A stretch of DNA of 64,000 bases. Origin: Epiperipatus broadwayi. Its lineage: Eukaryota > Onychophora > Udeonychophora > Euonychophora > Peripatidae. Below, in pieces: positions 50,874-60,429 of the stretch; the first letter of the stretch is position 1, and every line of letters starts with the position of its first letter. Location of the stretch: contig JAQFVV010006739.1 in assembly GCA_028023455.1 (NCBI GenBank), positions 338,629-402,628 of the forward strand. Direction: 5' to 3'. Under the pieces are notes generated by a model that was not told the DNA's origin, did no database searches, and saw only the letters and a list, made by a program, of their open reading frames with translations. Position numbers and translations under genes: made by a program.

Positions 50874-50913
50874 CCTCACTGATGAAAGACAGCAGTTAGA
50901 AATTGGTGTGAGG
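50874..50913 (+). ncRNA. Hammerhead motif of FB-2, second direct unit
   Basis: CCUCA (50874-50878) pairs with UGAGG (50909-50913), and CUGAUGA and GAA are intact. Position 17 is G (50908), which violates the NUH rule, so cleavage should be blocked. It lies 374 nt after the equivalent site in the first direct unit. Confidence 0.6.
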
Positions 50914-51110
50914 ATATGGATATTCTGAAAAGCTTGCTAAGAGCTATTGGCATGCTCATTATATAGCTCCCAATTTGTATAAAAGAATCTGGTTTAATTT
51001 TATCATAGCTTCTGCATACCATTTAGGTAAACTTTCAAAATGAGTTGAACATAATATATTATCAATGTCAATTTTTATACATTTAAGAAAAGCTCTTAAA
51101 TATAATTGAA

Positions 51111-52309
51111 CTTAAGTTTTTAAAAACACCTTGATATAGATAAGAATATAATGATAATTATTAGAAATACAATTTTATTATGTTGTTTGAAATTGTATTC
51201 TTGACTTTGCTTATTATAATAATCATTATTATTAAATGTTTTATTTATCTCCATATTTGTATCTTATTTCTTGCTATATTTCTGTTTTCAACTTGACTTT
51301 CTTTTGTGAATAATTATATGTATTACTTTTAATCTTTATATCTAAGCTATTTATATAATTCATTTTTTTGCTTGCTGCCTTATAGGATAGGATGGTGGTT
51401 TATCAAAGATTAAATACTGTTTCTAATACAGTTTTTTCTGTTTCACTCTTTGCCTCATTGCCATGAGCATCTCTAACTGTAGCAGTGGGATTGTGTATTT
51501 GTACATTAACATTCCATTCTTTAACTACAAGGACAGCATTTCTAACTCCAATTATTATTTTTTAGCTCAAGCTTTCAAGAATTAAAAAAAGCAATGATGA
51601 GAACTGGCTTAATGGGCTTGGAAGTTCTTTGTTGTGATCTTTTCAGGAGACAATCACTAATGAGTAAGCTTGGAACTGGATTTGAATGAAATAGGTTTTG
51701 GCTGGCAAAATCCTGCCGTCTACCACGAAAGGGGAAGAGCTTAGAAAATGTAGTCTAAAAATAATCTGCCTCATAAATTGTAAATGGTCATGCTTGGAGA
51801 ATTGCTCATTCCAAGGTTGGAAATTATAAGAATAGTAATAATAATATCAGTAATAGAAACTCAGTCGCACATATTTTTGTTTTGTCCGACATTAGATAAT
51901 ATTCAGGCTGGAATTCCAAATTTATTCAAAATGAAAGTATACTTACTATTCAAACACTTTTTCAATCCTATGTGAAAAGTAACTTTGCAGATATTAGGGC
52001 CAGTACATTTGCACTATTTTCACTATAGTGTACTAGATGCGTATTTATATATGATACAAATATAAGAAGGCATTCAAATACTTTTCTGGAATAAAATTGA
52101 AGTAGTAAGGCTAAGGAATGAAAAAATTTCATCAACAAACATTTACACATCAACTTGGTCACTAATGCAACTACAATCAAGCTTATAACATGATACATTA
52201 TACCACAGAAAAAGGGAAAGAGAAAAAAAATAAACAAAAAAACTTGATAAAAGAACTTTTGATTACATAAAATGATCATGCTGTAAAAGCCAAAGTTGAA
52301 AAATGGTCA
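51111..52309. other. No recognisable gene
   Basis: A patch at about 51580-51990 looks like an old coding remnant (for example ETQSHIFLFCPTLDN on the plus strand, reminiscent of zinc-knuckle tails in some retroelements), but this is weak. Confidence 0.35.
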
Positions 52310-52388
52310 CCTGAAATCAGGGCCGGCGCTGGGTACTAGGCGCCCGCATGCAAATTTGATTTTGGCGCCCCTGTCAATATGTATGTTT

Positions 52389-53049
52389 ACTAAGGTGACC
52401 CAACCGTGTCCCGTGGCATTTTAAAAAAGTCATGATTTTTAGAAAGAATGCACGATGTAATGCTATTTTTGATATCAAAAATAGCATAAAATTGATTGTT
52501 AAATTATATATTATTTCATACAAACGGTTTGTATGAAATAATATATAATTTAACACGGCAAATTTAGATGTTAGAAAATTTGCAGAAATTTTAAAAATAA
52601 TGTGTTTGTTAAAAATAGACAGAGTGATTCAAATATATATATATATAATAAATTTAAAAAAATAATGTTTGAGATTAAAATATTTAAATGTTTAAAATAA
52701 TTTTCGAAAACATTTACATATTTTAATCTCAAATATTTTTTTTTTAAAATTTCATATTTATTATTTGCGTCACTGTCTGTTTTTAACAAACCCATTATTT
52801 TTAAAATTTTTGCTAATTTTTCTAACCTCTAAATTTATGCAAATATTAGCAAATTTAATAATAAATTTACAATTTATAAATGAAATAATTTTAAAAAAGA
52901 TAACGACGCACAAACGATACATATTTAATTTATTATTATTAATGTACGCTATATCTATATAAACGCTCCATATAAACCAAATTTTTAATCAGCCCCCCCC
53001 GGTCAATGGTGTCCCGTTTTACCAATGTTAAAATCTGGTCACTTTAATG
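52389..53049. mobile_element. Possible nested palindromic element inside the hAT copy
   Basis: TAAGGTGACC (52391-52400) and GGTCACTTTA (53037-53046) form short inverted ends, each next to a GTGTCCCG / inverted CGGGACAC segment. Inside are a near-perfect palindrome (52501-52551) and a second inverted pair (about 52572-52630 with 52769-52825). A target duplication was not identified, so the boundaries are provisional. Confidence 0.5.
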
Positions 53050-53239
53050 TATACCACCTACATGTTATAAATATTAGTGTACAAAATCTTTCAGGGAAAC
53101 AAACAAGGCAATGTAAATAAATAATTTTTAATATTAAAAAAGAAAATACAGTTAAAAAAGTAAATCATTACAAAACATGTTATAATTATAATAATTTTAT
53201 ACCTTTGACTTCATATTAATAAACCTTGATATGATTGTA

Positions 53240-55330
53240 TTTATTCCAGTTCTGCACAAATATCATTTTCAATAGCAATTAATGCCAAATTACATGCCGT
53301 TTTTGTGACAAGTTGTTCCCAAGTAAGTTTTAATTAATTTTAACTTAGAAAAGAGTGTTCACTGCTTGCAACACTAACAGGTAATGTTAATAATATTCTT
53401 AAAGCTATTGATAAGTTTGGCATAGATAAATTATTAGAAACTATAAATTAGTTTTTCGAAGGGTTTTGAGAATTTAAAAATCCTTTTGAAAATATCTCAA
53501 AAGCACATAATTCGTTGAATAAATCTGTAGCATTAATATCTTTACTGTTATCAAATTTCAAAATATTTTCTAAATCTTTGCATTTTGTTGTAACTCGCCT
53601 TATTAATTTCTGATATTTTATATAGAAAATTGAAATTATTATAACATGCTTCAAGGAGTTCAAAGCGTTCTGTTAAAGAATTAATCGCTACATCTAAAAG
53701 TGTAAAAAGTTTATTTTAATTTTTTTAGGTATTTGGGTGTTTCTCCTGTTCAATAATTGGATTTTTTGTTTCAACTTCTTTCTTTTAATTTTCTCTCCAC
53801 AATCTCTAAGTTCATCGAAATTTTGAGATTTTTTGAATTTACTGATCGATATTCTGTAAAATTTATTTAGTTTGCATCATTCTAAAGCAATCATCATATT
53901 TACTTTTGGGCATTTTATACAGGTTTATTCTATTTAATATATATTAAGAAAAATAAATTTGTATCCTTAAGGTTAGTGGGTGATTGATCATGTTATTTTT
54001 AAAAGATTCGTTGTTCATTATTTCATAGATATCATAAATCAAACGCGGGGATTATCAATTTGTTTCATTTTTTGATGTTTTTTAGGTTAAATTTAATAAA
54101 TTTTAAGATTTATGTATAAAAATTGTATATTTTTGAAAAAACATTTATCTACATTGATTTATCGTTTATGATTAAGTTTAAAGAATGAGAAAATATTAAA
54201 CACGAGGGTTTTTGGTTAAATAATTTTGAAGTCAGCCTTTTTGCCTTTCATTTCCCCATTATCATACCCTTGACCATTTTCAATGAATTTCCATTTTTCA
54301 GTTGTTCAATTATTGTTGTACAAAACCCGTCAGTGGAATTGTTATATCTATAAACCTAAAGTTTCTCTAATTTTAACGTTCCATTATTAAAAACGAGCTA
54401 ATAATTATGGTCATTTGTTCGTTTTACTTCATTGGTGTACATCTAAAATAATAGAATAATATTTGGATTTTTTATCGATAATAAAATTGTTTCCTAATTG
54501 CTGTACTTAAAATTTCCAATAATTCATTTTGGTATTTTGTCAAATAATTATCTATTGTTTTGATCTAGGGCCCTCTCACATGATTTTCCATAACTCAACT
54601 CGAATAATTCAATTAATTTTAAAAATTTGTTATTTTTTGTATAATTTATCAGATAAATTAAATTTTACACCAGAATTTGATAATTTCAATCAGCGTTAAA
54701 CATTATTTTTTTTCCATTTATATAAATTTTGAGATTGAAATCAATATAATTTTGTTTTTAATTTTTCAAGTTCTTCCAATTCAATAAACTTTTCATGTGA
54801 GCCATACTAGTTTATGTCTTGTAAAGTTGTACTTAAATTTCTCAATTATTGTATCCTTCTATGAGCTAGATTGTGTAAAATTTGACAAAAGAAAAAATTA
54901 AAATTTGAATAAAAAGCCATTTTGAAAACTATTTCCGTTTTCATTTTTCTATTATAATATATAAAATTTAATTAATTCGGATATATAATATCTTTCTTTT
55001 GAAAGGCCCCATTTCTACTAAAATAATAGTTTGTCGATTTTATTATTAGTGATCTTCTAAATTTGTAAATTTGATATGATATTGACAATGACTTTGTTGC
55101 ACTTAACTGTTTCTTACTAAAATCTTGTTCAATATTTTCAAAGTTCCTGTAATCTAGATGATGTAGTTTGGTTCTTGTTGAGTATAAGTATTTCAGAAGA
55201 TTGATATTTTAAGATATTTATTAAGTGATCACTTTGTTTTTTAATGTTTGCTATTTTTTAAGCTTGCGTTTACGATTTTGTGATCGGATAGTTTTTTCTT
55301 AGTTTTTGATTCCATATTACTTTTACTCAT
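53240..55330 (-). pseudogene. Decayed hAT transposase
   Basis: A possible start is ATG at 55330 (MSKSNMESKTKKK). Fragments in several frames follow in hAT order: QNELLEILSTAIRKQFYY (about 54480-54540) and DCTP-like CTPMK (about 54430). FNQKPSCLIFSHSLNLIIND (about 54150-54215) matches the conserved C/HSLNL region. LSKLKLIKTYL-type sequence (FSKLKLIKTYLGTTC, about 53310-53355) is the C-terminal dimerisation region, next to INITC. This layout suggests the DUF4371-type hAT transposases related to ZMYM/SCAND3-like proteins. Many stops and frameshifts make it non-functional. Confidence 0.82.
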
Positions 55331-56857
55331 AACGCCACTTTAAAATAATTTTTCAAATGTAATAAATAAATAAATACGACTCTAATTTATATATTTACAT
55401 AGTATCTTAATACTTAAGATTATATATCGCTAATTTAGATCAAAATTACTTCTTGAAAATACAAAACTCTATACGCGGAGGGAAGAAGTTGTTTAACTTG
55501 TTTAAAAAGAGCTAATAAATTGGAAATATTCAGCATTGACATTAAAAATGTCAGGTTTTAAAATAACTCAAGTGTAGTTTTTTCGCTGATTGAACATTTT
55601 AGTTTTACCATTGGAGATTTTCTTTTGTTATCAATATTTTTCTAATTAAAAATGGCTGCCAGCCTGATTTGATTTCAATAGAAATTTCCTGGGATTATAA
55701 TTATTGTTTACAAGTTCTTACTAAGATTTTAAAATTTGCGATAAACATCAAAGCAAACGTATGTAATTAATTTGCAAACCTAATTAGTATGCAAAAAATA
55801 GACTTTTGACAACGATTAAAATATATAAAATAAAAAGTAAACTGAAAATTATATTAAGTTTACTGGAATTATACCTATAATATATATTACATACACGTTG
55901 AATATTTATATAATTATTATTTAAATAAAAATTAGAAAATGTTTTATTTTGCAATATTATAATCGTTTCTTACGATTTCAAAATTATGTACATGATTAAT
56001 ATATATATAGATATAATATAAGTTCTAATTTATAATACTTTTAGTGTGTGTTTATTTATATATTTGTTAGCAGAAAGTTACTTATAGTTTACTATAAGCA
56101 GTACTATATATATATATATAAACATTACAATATGAAATTTGTAATATAATAAACTTTATGTTTAGTTTATTGTTCATGATAAATAATAGATTTGATTGTT
56201 TTATATTTTTAATATTAAGCAGAGCTTGTGTGCAGGCCTGCTTGTGTGTGTCATTTAATAAGATATAATATGACTTCATATGATTTTCAATAATCTACTC
56301 TCAATAATTTTTGTAAATAAACATTTGAGAATAATATTCTTCAAATGTGAGTATTTTTGTTAGTAGAGTTTTAATTTCTCAGGGATGGCGCCTTCTTTTT
56401 CAGATGCTAATCTCTCAGTGATGGCGCCTCCTTCTGCCAGCGCCCGCATGCCTAGCATGCGTTGCATGCCCGCTTCCGCCGGCCCTGCCTGAAATCCTTT
56501 ATTGTTGGATAATAATTTTTTTTTTACAATCATTAAGCTCAATAAAGTTCCTTTTGAAAAATAAAAAAATACTAGTGAAGTTAACATAGATGATAGTACT
56601 AAAGATAAGTAGTGTAAATCTTAATTTTTTCTATACATAAAATGTTCAAAGTCTTTAAGACCAGAACAGAGAACTTCACTTACGAATAAAAAATTGTCAA
56701 GGTTTAAAATCAGTATACCTGCTCTTAGTGAAACTCATTGTCCAAAGAAAGGATGTATAATAAATACCATAGAAGGTTACAATTTTTTTGGAAAGGCAAG
56801 TCAAACACTGAAAGAAGTGTGCATGATATTGGATTTGCTGTAAAGTCTAATTTAATT

Positions 56858-56935
56858 AAAGGGGATTTGAACTCAGACTTTCAAACTCCTTTCAGTCATC
56901 CACTCCATTCTATACAACTGATGCACATAATTAGG
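56858..56935. mobile_element. FB-D end fragment inside LINE C
   Basis: AAGGGGATTTGAACTCAGAC, TTTCAAACTCCTTTCAGTCA and TCCACTCCATTCTATACAAC match the FB-D ends at 31469 and 45972. No inverted partner follows, so this is one arm only. It breaks the endonuclease reading of LINE C. Confidence 0.6.
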
Positions 56936-57678
56936 ATCTTCAGGACTGTCATATTTTGGCAGTATGGAATTCTCTTAAGGAGAATATTATGGATAGGATA
57001 TTATGGGTAATGATCTTATTATTAATGATTTAATTAAATGAAAAAGTGACATTTTCTGCTTGATTGAATAATAGATTAGATGTAAACTTTTAGACTAAGT
57101 ATAAAGATCTGAAAGCAGAAATTCAACAGTTGACAAGAAGGCTTAAAGATGATTGGTGAATTGGTCATGGGTGTTATAGATCTTTTTTTTTGATACATTA
57201 AAAACAATTTATGAATCTGAAAAATGATATCACAATCCTATTAAATTCAGCAATGCTATTCTCTTATATGATGACAATGGTATTTTGAACAGACGAAAAG
57301 AGTATTTTGATCATCTTTTGAATAATGATACAATAATTTAGATTACTTTTAAAGTTATATTCATTTTATTTCCTCATTTAGATTTGAACAAAGATATCCG
57401 GATAAATGAAGTCAAAGCAGCTTAAATTGTAATCCTAAAAATGGAAAAACTGCAGTTCTTGATGAAATACTGGAGAAGTTTTAAAATATGGTGATAATAT
57501 TAAAATGTTTTTAGTAATTTTTGGAACCATGAAGTTGTGCTACCTGATTTTTCCAAATTTTAAAAACAAAGGGGTTAGATAAGATTACAGTAAATATCAT
57601 GGAATATTATTATTATCCATTACAGCAAAATTACTTTCAAGAATTTTGCTAAATAGGTTGCTTCCAATTATCAATAAA

Positions 57679-57720
57679 TGGTTACCAGAGACTCAATTGT
57701 GGTTACCAGAGACTCAATTG
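57679..57720 (+). repeat. Exact 21-bp tandem duplication within LINE C RT
   Basis: The unit starting TGGTTACCAGAGACTCAATT (57679-57699) is repeated exactly at 57700-57720. It duplicates seven codons (W-LPETQL) without shifting the frame. Confidence 0.9.
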
Positions 57721-58605
57721 TGGTTTTAGAATATCAATAAACAATATAAACATAGTGTTTGTTACCAGAAAAATGCAAGAAAAGTGTTGGGAACAAAGTA
57801 GTGATTTATATATTGCTTTTATTGATTTGATAAAGGCATTTGATTCAGTTAATAGAACAGTTGTATGACATTGTTTGAAATTAGTTGGTTGTCCATCATT
57901 ATTCATATTCTACAACTTTAATATGACATAATGAGAGGAAATATTATTAATATGGGTGGATAATCTGAGACATCTAAAATGCAAACTGGGATTAAACAAG
58001 AATGTGTACTTAGTACAACCTTGATTTCAATTTTATGACAGTGGGTTTTGGAATTGTTTATAGGTGGCTTAATAAACAAGAGATCAAACAGTAGAGGTTT
58101 GATTGGTGGAATTTTAAATTTAAATCAAAAGTAAAAACAAGAATTTCATCTTCTTGGATTCTGGATTTACAATATACTGATGTTTGTGCCATTTTGCTGA
58201 TTCAAAAGACAATTAGAAGAATGTTTTAAATACTTTGACTGCAATATATAAAGATCTTTATTTATTAATTGATTATAAACAAACTCAAGTTCTTTATCAG
58301 CCAGTAACAGAAGAGAAATCCCATCATTTTATAACTAGAAAGGTTTGATTTAAATGTTGAGATCCAATATAGATTCCAATGTGCTGCTTCTGCTTTTAAC
58401 ATGTTAAAAAAAGGAATTCATCACAGAAAAATAATTATTGCCATTATGTTAGCTGTATATGAGCTATTATTTTACCTAATTTATTGTATGGAAATAAAAC
58501 TTGGACACTTTATTGGCACAATATGAAGGCATTAGAAAAGTTTTACTTAAGGTTGCTCCATAAAATTTGATAATTATAATGACAAGATCATAAAACCAAT
58601 TAATA

Positions 58606-59479
58606 AATACATATAAGGCTTTAACCTTAATACTAAGCACCTTGAGTGCTTAATTTTACCATGAGAGAGATCTCTACAAATCTTAACACAAGATTACAAC
58701 TTTTATAAAGACAATAGCAGCTGTCTTATCTTCAATCTACTTTCTAATTATATAGGCAAATCTAAAGCATTTTGATTTGAGAGTGTGAAGCTTCACTAAT
58801 TAAGTCCACTATCTCATTTAGAAATCAACATTCATGAAATTTTTCAATTCCCAGTGAGTTAATATTTAGATCTTATAATTAGAAATATTAAAAATCAATT
58901 TAAAGTTGTAAACATTAATTTTTATTAAGTGCATTGTCAGCATAAAAATACACATAAGGCTTAACCTTAATATTATGCACCTTGAGTGCTTAATTTTACC
59001 ATGAGAGGGACCTCTACAAATCTTAACACAAGATTACAACTTTTATAAAGATAAGAGTTATCTTCAATGTATTTTCTAATTATATAGGCAAATCTAAAAC
59101 ATTTTGATTTGAGAATGTGAAGCTAGTAAGTTCTTCACTAATTAAGTCCACTACTTCATTTAGAAATGAACATTCACAAAATCTTTTGATTCACAGTGAA
59201 TGCTGATTTCTAAACAAAGTAGTGGACATAATTAGTGAAGACCTTACTAGCTTCACACTCTCAAATCAAAATGCTTTAGATTTGCCTATATAATTAGAAA
59301 GTAGGTTGAAGATAAGATGGCTGCTCTTATCTTTATAAAAGTCATAATCTTGTGTTACAATTTGTAGAGAACCCTCTCATGGTAAAATTAAGCACGCAAG
59401 GTGCATAGTATTAATATTAAAGCCTTATATATATATTTATGTGCTGGCCATAGGCTTAATAAGAATTAATGTTTAAAAT
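58606..59479. mobile_element. FB-E foldback element with 9-bp target-site duplication, inside LINE C
   Basis: CAATTAATA occurs at 58597-58605 and 59480-59488. Inside are two direct units with a period of about 350 bp, starting ATAAGGCTTTAACCTTAATA and ATAAGGCTTAACCTTAATAT. An inverted unit (about 59200-59440) then returns through GTGGACATAATTAGTGAAG to ATTAATATTAAAGCCTTATA. LINE C C-terminal coding resumes on its right side. No hammerhead core was found. A fragment lies at 19130-19285. Confidence 0.85.
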
Positions 59480-59601
59480 CAATTAATATGATTTTTAGCC
59501 ATCTGGATATAATTATTGAGTCCACTATTGTAAAATCATAATTTTATCATACTTTTGGACATGTAAAATAAATGAGGTGAGCCATATGATTTTTGCTTGA
59601 A

Positions 59602-59697
59602 ACCAATTGGTCTGGAGATAGGGACTTTCTGATAGAGATTTTGAATTCTTTCTCTTTTAGCACTTAAAGCTTGATTAGAGCTATTGGTAAGCTCCAT
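59602..59697 (+). mobile_element. FB-2-related fragment, truncated within its hammerhead
   Basis: It begins at GAAACCAATTGGTCTGGAGA and continues ATAGGGACTTTCTGATAG and GCTTGATTAGAGCTATTGG, following the 3' half of FB-2. The 5' half of the ribozyme is missing. Helix III here is extended to the palindrome ACCAATTGGT before C17, longer than in other copies. Confidence 0.55.
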
Positions 59698-59753
59698 CTA
59701 GTGATCATATATATATATATATATATGATCACTAGATGGATTTAAAACAATAA

Positions 59754-59788
<35 letters not shown>

Positions 59789-59800
59789 ATTGTTTTAAAC
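59694..59800. repeat. Two adjacent AT-cored palindromes
   Basis: CCATCTAGTGATCAT-(AT)n-ATGATCACTAGATGG (59694-59739) is followed by TTTAAAACAATAAAACA-(AT)n-TGTTATTGTTTTAAA (about 59740-59800). Both are near-perfect hairpins. Confidence 0.85.
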
Positions 59801-59814
59801 ATTTGATAAAAAAA

Positions 59815-60050
59815 AGATTATTCAGGAATAAAATCTTTAACACTTGCTGACATGCTTTTGACCACTAAGGCCAAAATCATAGAACTCATAATCTGCAGGG
59901 TGCATTATAAGATTTAAATAAAGTGGATACACTTTATTTAAATATCACAATACACCCTGAAGATTATAGTACTATAATTCTGATCTTAGCATCCAAAAGC
60001 ATGTCAGCAAATTTTAAAGATTTTAATACTGAATAATCTTTTTTTTTTCA
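59815..60050. repeat. Foldback repeat
   Basis: AAGATTATTCAGGAATAAAA and TGCTGACATGCTTTTG on the left have inverted partners CAAAAGCATGTCAGCA and ATACTGAATAATCTTT on the right. GGATACACTTTATTTAAAT lies at the centre. It was not found elsewhere in the window and has no clear target duplication. Confidence 0.7.
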
Positions 60051-60429
60051 AGCAGTCAAAACATTGACATATTTACAATAATTGGATGTAAATATTTATT
60101 TACTAATTAAGAAATATAACTCTATTGGCAGATACTGGGATTTATGATATAGTAACAGTTTTGGTCAGGTAAATTTTTTACCTATATGTATAGCATCATC
60201 TTGTGAATGTGTGTAAATCATGTATTTTCTAGTCTTGATCAGCAATTTAATTACTAATCTGCTTTATTTGACTTGGCTATTATAGATTACTCCAAATTCT
60301 TTAAAAAAATCATCTGCAGTTTATAATCTGGGTATATATTTATATGTTAATAAACTATCACATTATCCAATCAGAACTGGGATTATGTTTTTGGCTTGAC
60401 TAAGGTAAACATGTATCCTCCCTACAATT

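Larger units (their letters stand above)
49882..50964. mobile_element. Multimeric FB-2 element with 11-bp target-site duplication
   Basis: AGCTCCCAATT flanks it at 49871-49881 and 50965-50975. Inside are four related units: an inverted unit (about 49882-50230), a short inverted unit (about 50231-50350), and two direct plus-strand units of about 374 nt (about 50350-50590 and 50590-50964). Each long unit holds a hammerhead motif. One pair of flanking duplications around all units means the multimer went in as one event. There is no open frame. It is inserted in LINE E. Confidence 0.88.
47350..51110 (-). pseudogene. LINE E: decayed CR1/Jockey-like non-LTR retrotransposon
   Basis: On the minus strand, KWYAEAMIKLNQILLYK (about 50985-51035) resembles the endonuclease-RT linker. 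KIIQKFQHGFIPN (about 48540-48580) matches the RT block around QHGF. DVIHLD (about 48090) begins the palm region, followed by INWITSYFNHHKIYVFFNNE (about 47945-48000) and a degraded VPQGSVLGP-like segment (QAMS.GEASTLLLFNI, about 47860-47920). FKILVLPLMHYDSKIW lies near 47410-47460. Several frames and stops are involved, so it is dead. An FB-1 element (48282-48470) and a multimeric FB-2 (49882-50964) interrupt it. The clade assignment is tentative. Confidence 0.6.
52318..56487 (-). mobile_element. hAT-superfamily DNA transposon (4170 bp) with 8-bp target-site duplication
   Basis: CAGGGCCGGCGC at the left end and, inverted, CAGGGCCGGCGG at the right end are terminal inverted repeats of the hAT type. 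CCTGAAAT is duplicated at 52310-52317 and 56488-56495, the 8-bp size characteristic of hAT. The GC-rich subterminal regions (GGCGCCC, GCGCCCGCATGC) stand out from the AT-rich interior. The minus strand carries a decayed transposase. A palindromic segment (52389-53049) seems to be nested near the left end. Confidence 0.93.
56700..59600 (+). pseudogene. LINE C: decayed non-LTR retrotransposon (endonuclease + RT)
   Basis: On the plus strand: IPALSETHCPKKGCI (about 56716-56760) is an AP-endonuclease start. A pre-RT linker with YDDNGILNRRKEYFDHLLNN lies at about 57275-57330. YHGILLLSITAKLLSRILLN (about 57595-57655) and LPETQLW are the RT block preceding QCGF. LYIAFIDLIKAFDSVNR (about 57808-57857) carries the first catalytic Asp. 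The second box is IQYTDVCAIL (about 58172-58200, YADD become YTDV). PNLLYGNKTWTLYWHNMKA (about 58475-58530) and KFYLRLLHKI follow. After the FB-E insertion, IIESTIVKS and FGHVK (about 59505-59565) continue the C-terminus. The NVDLY-FVDLTKAFD style is common in animal LINEs. Stops and frameshifts make it inactive. Confidence 0.75.

Noticed and set aside
51784-51975. 63-codon frame with ETQSHIFLFCP as a zinc-knuckle tail of a retroelement
   Set aside because: The motif is too short and no RT or endonuclease sequence lies next to it in that orientation.
56360-56587. 75-codon minus-strand frame rich in Ala/Glu/Gly
   Set aside because: It lies across the GC-rich subterminal repeats and right end of the hAT element and has no family match.
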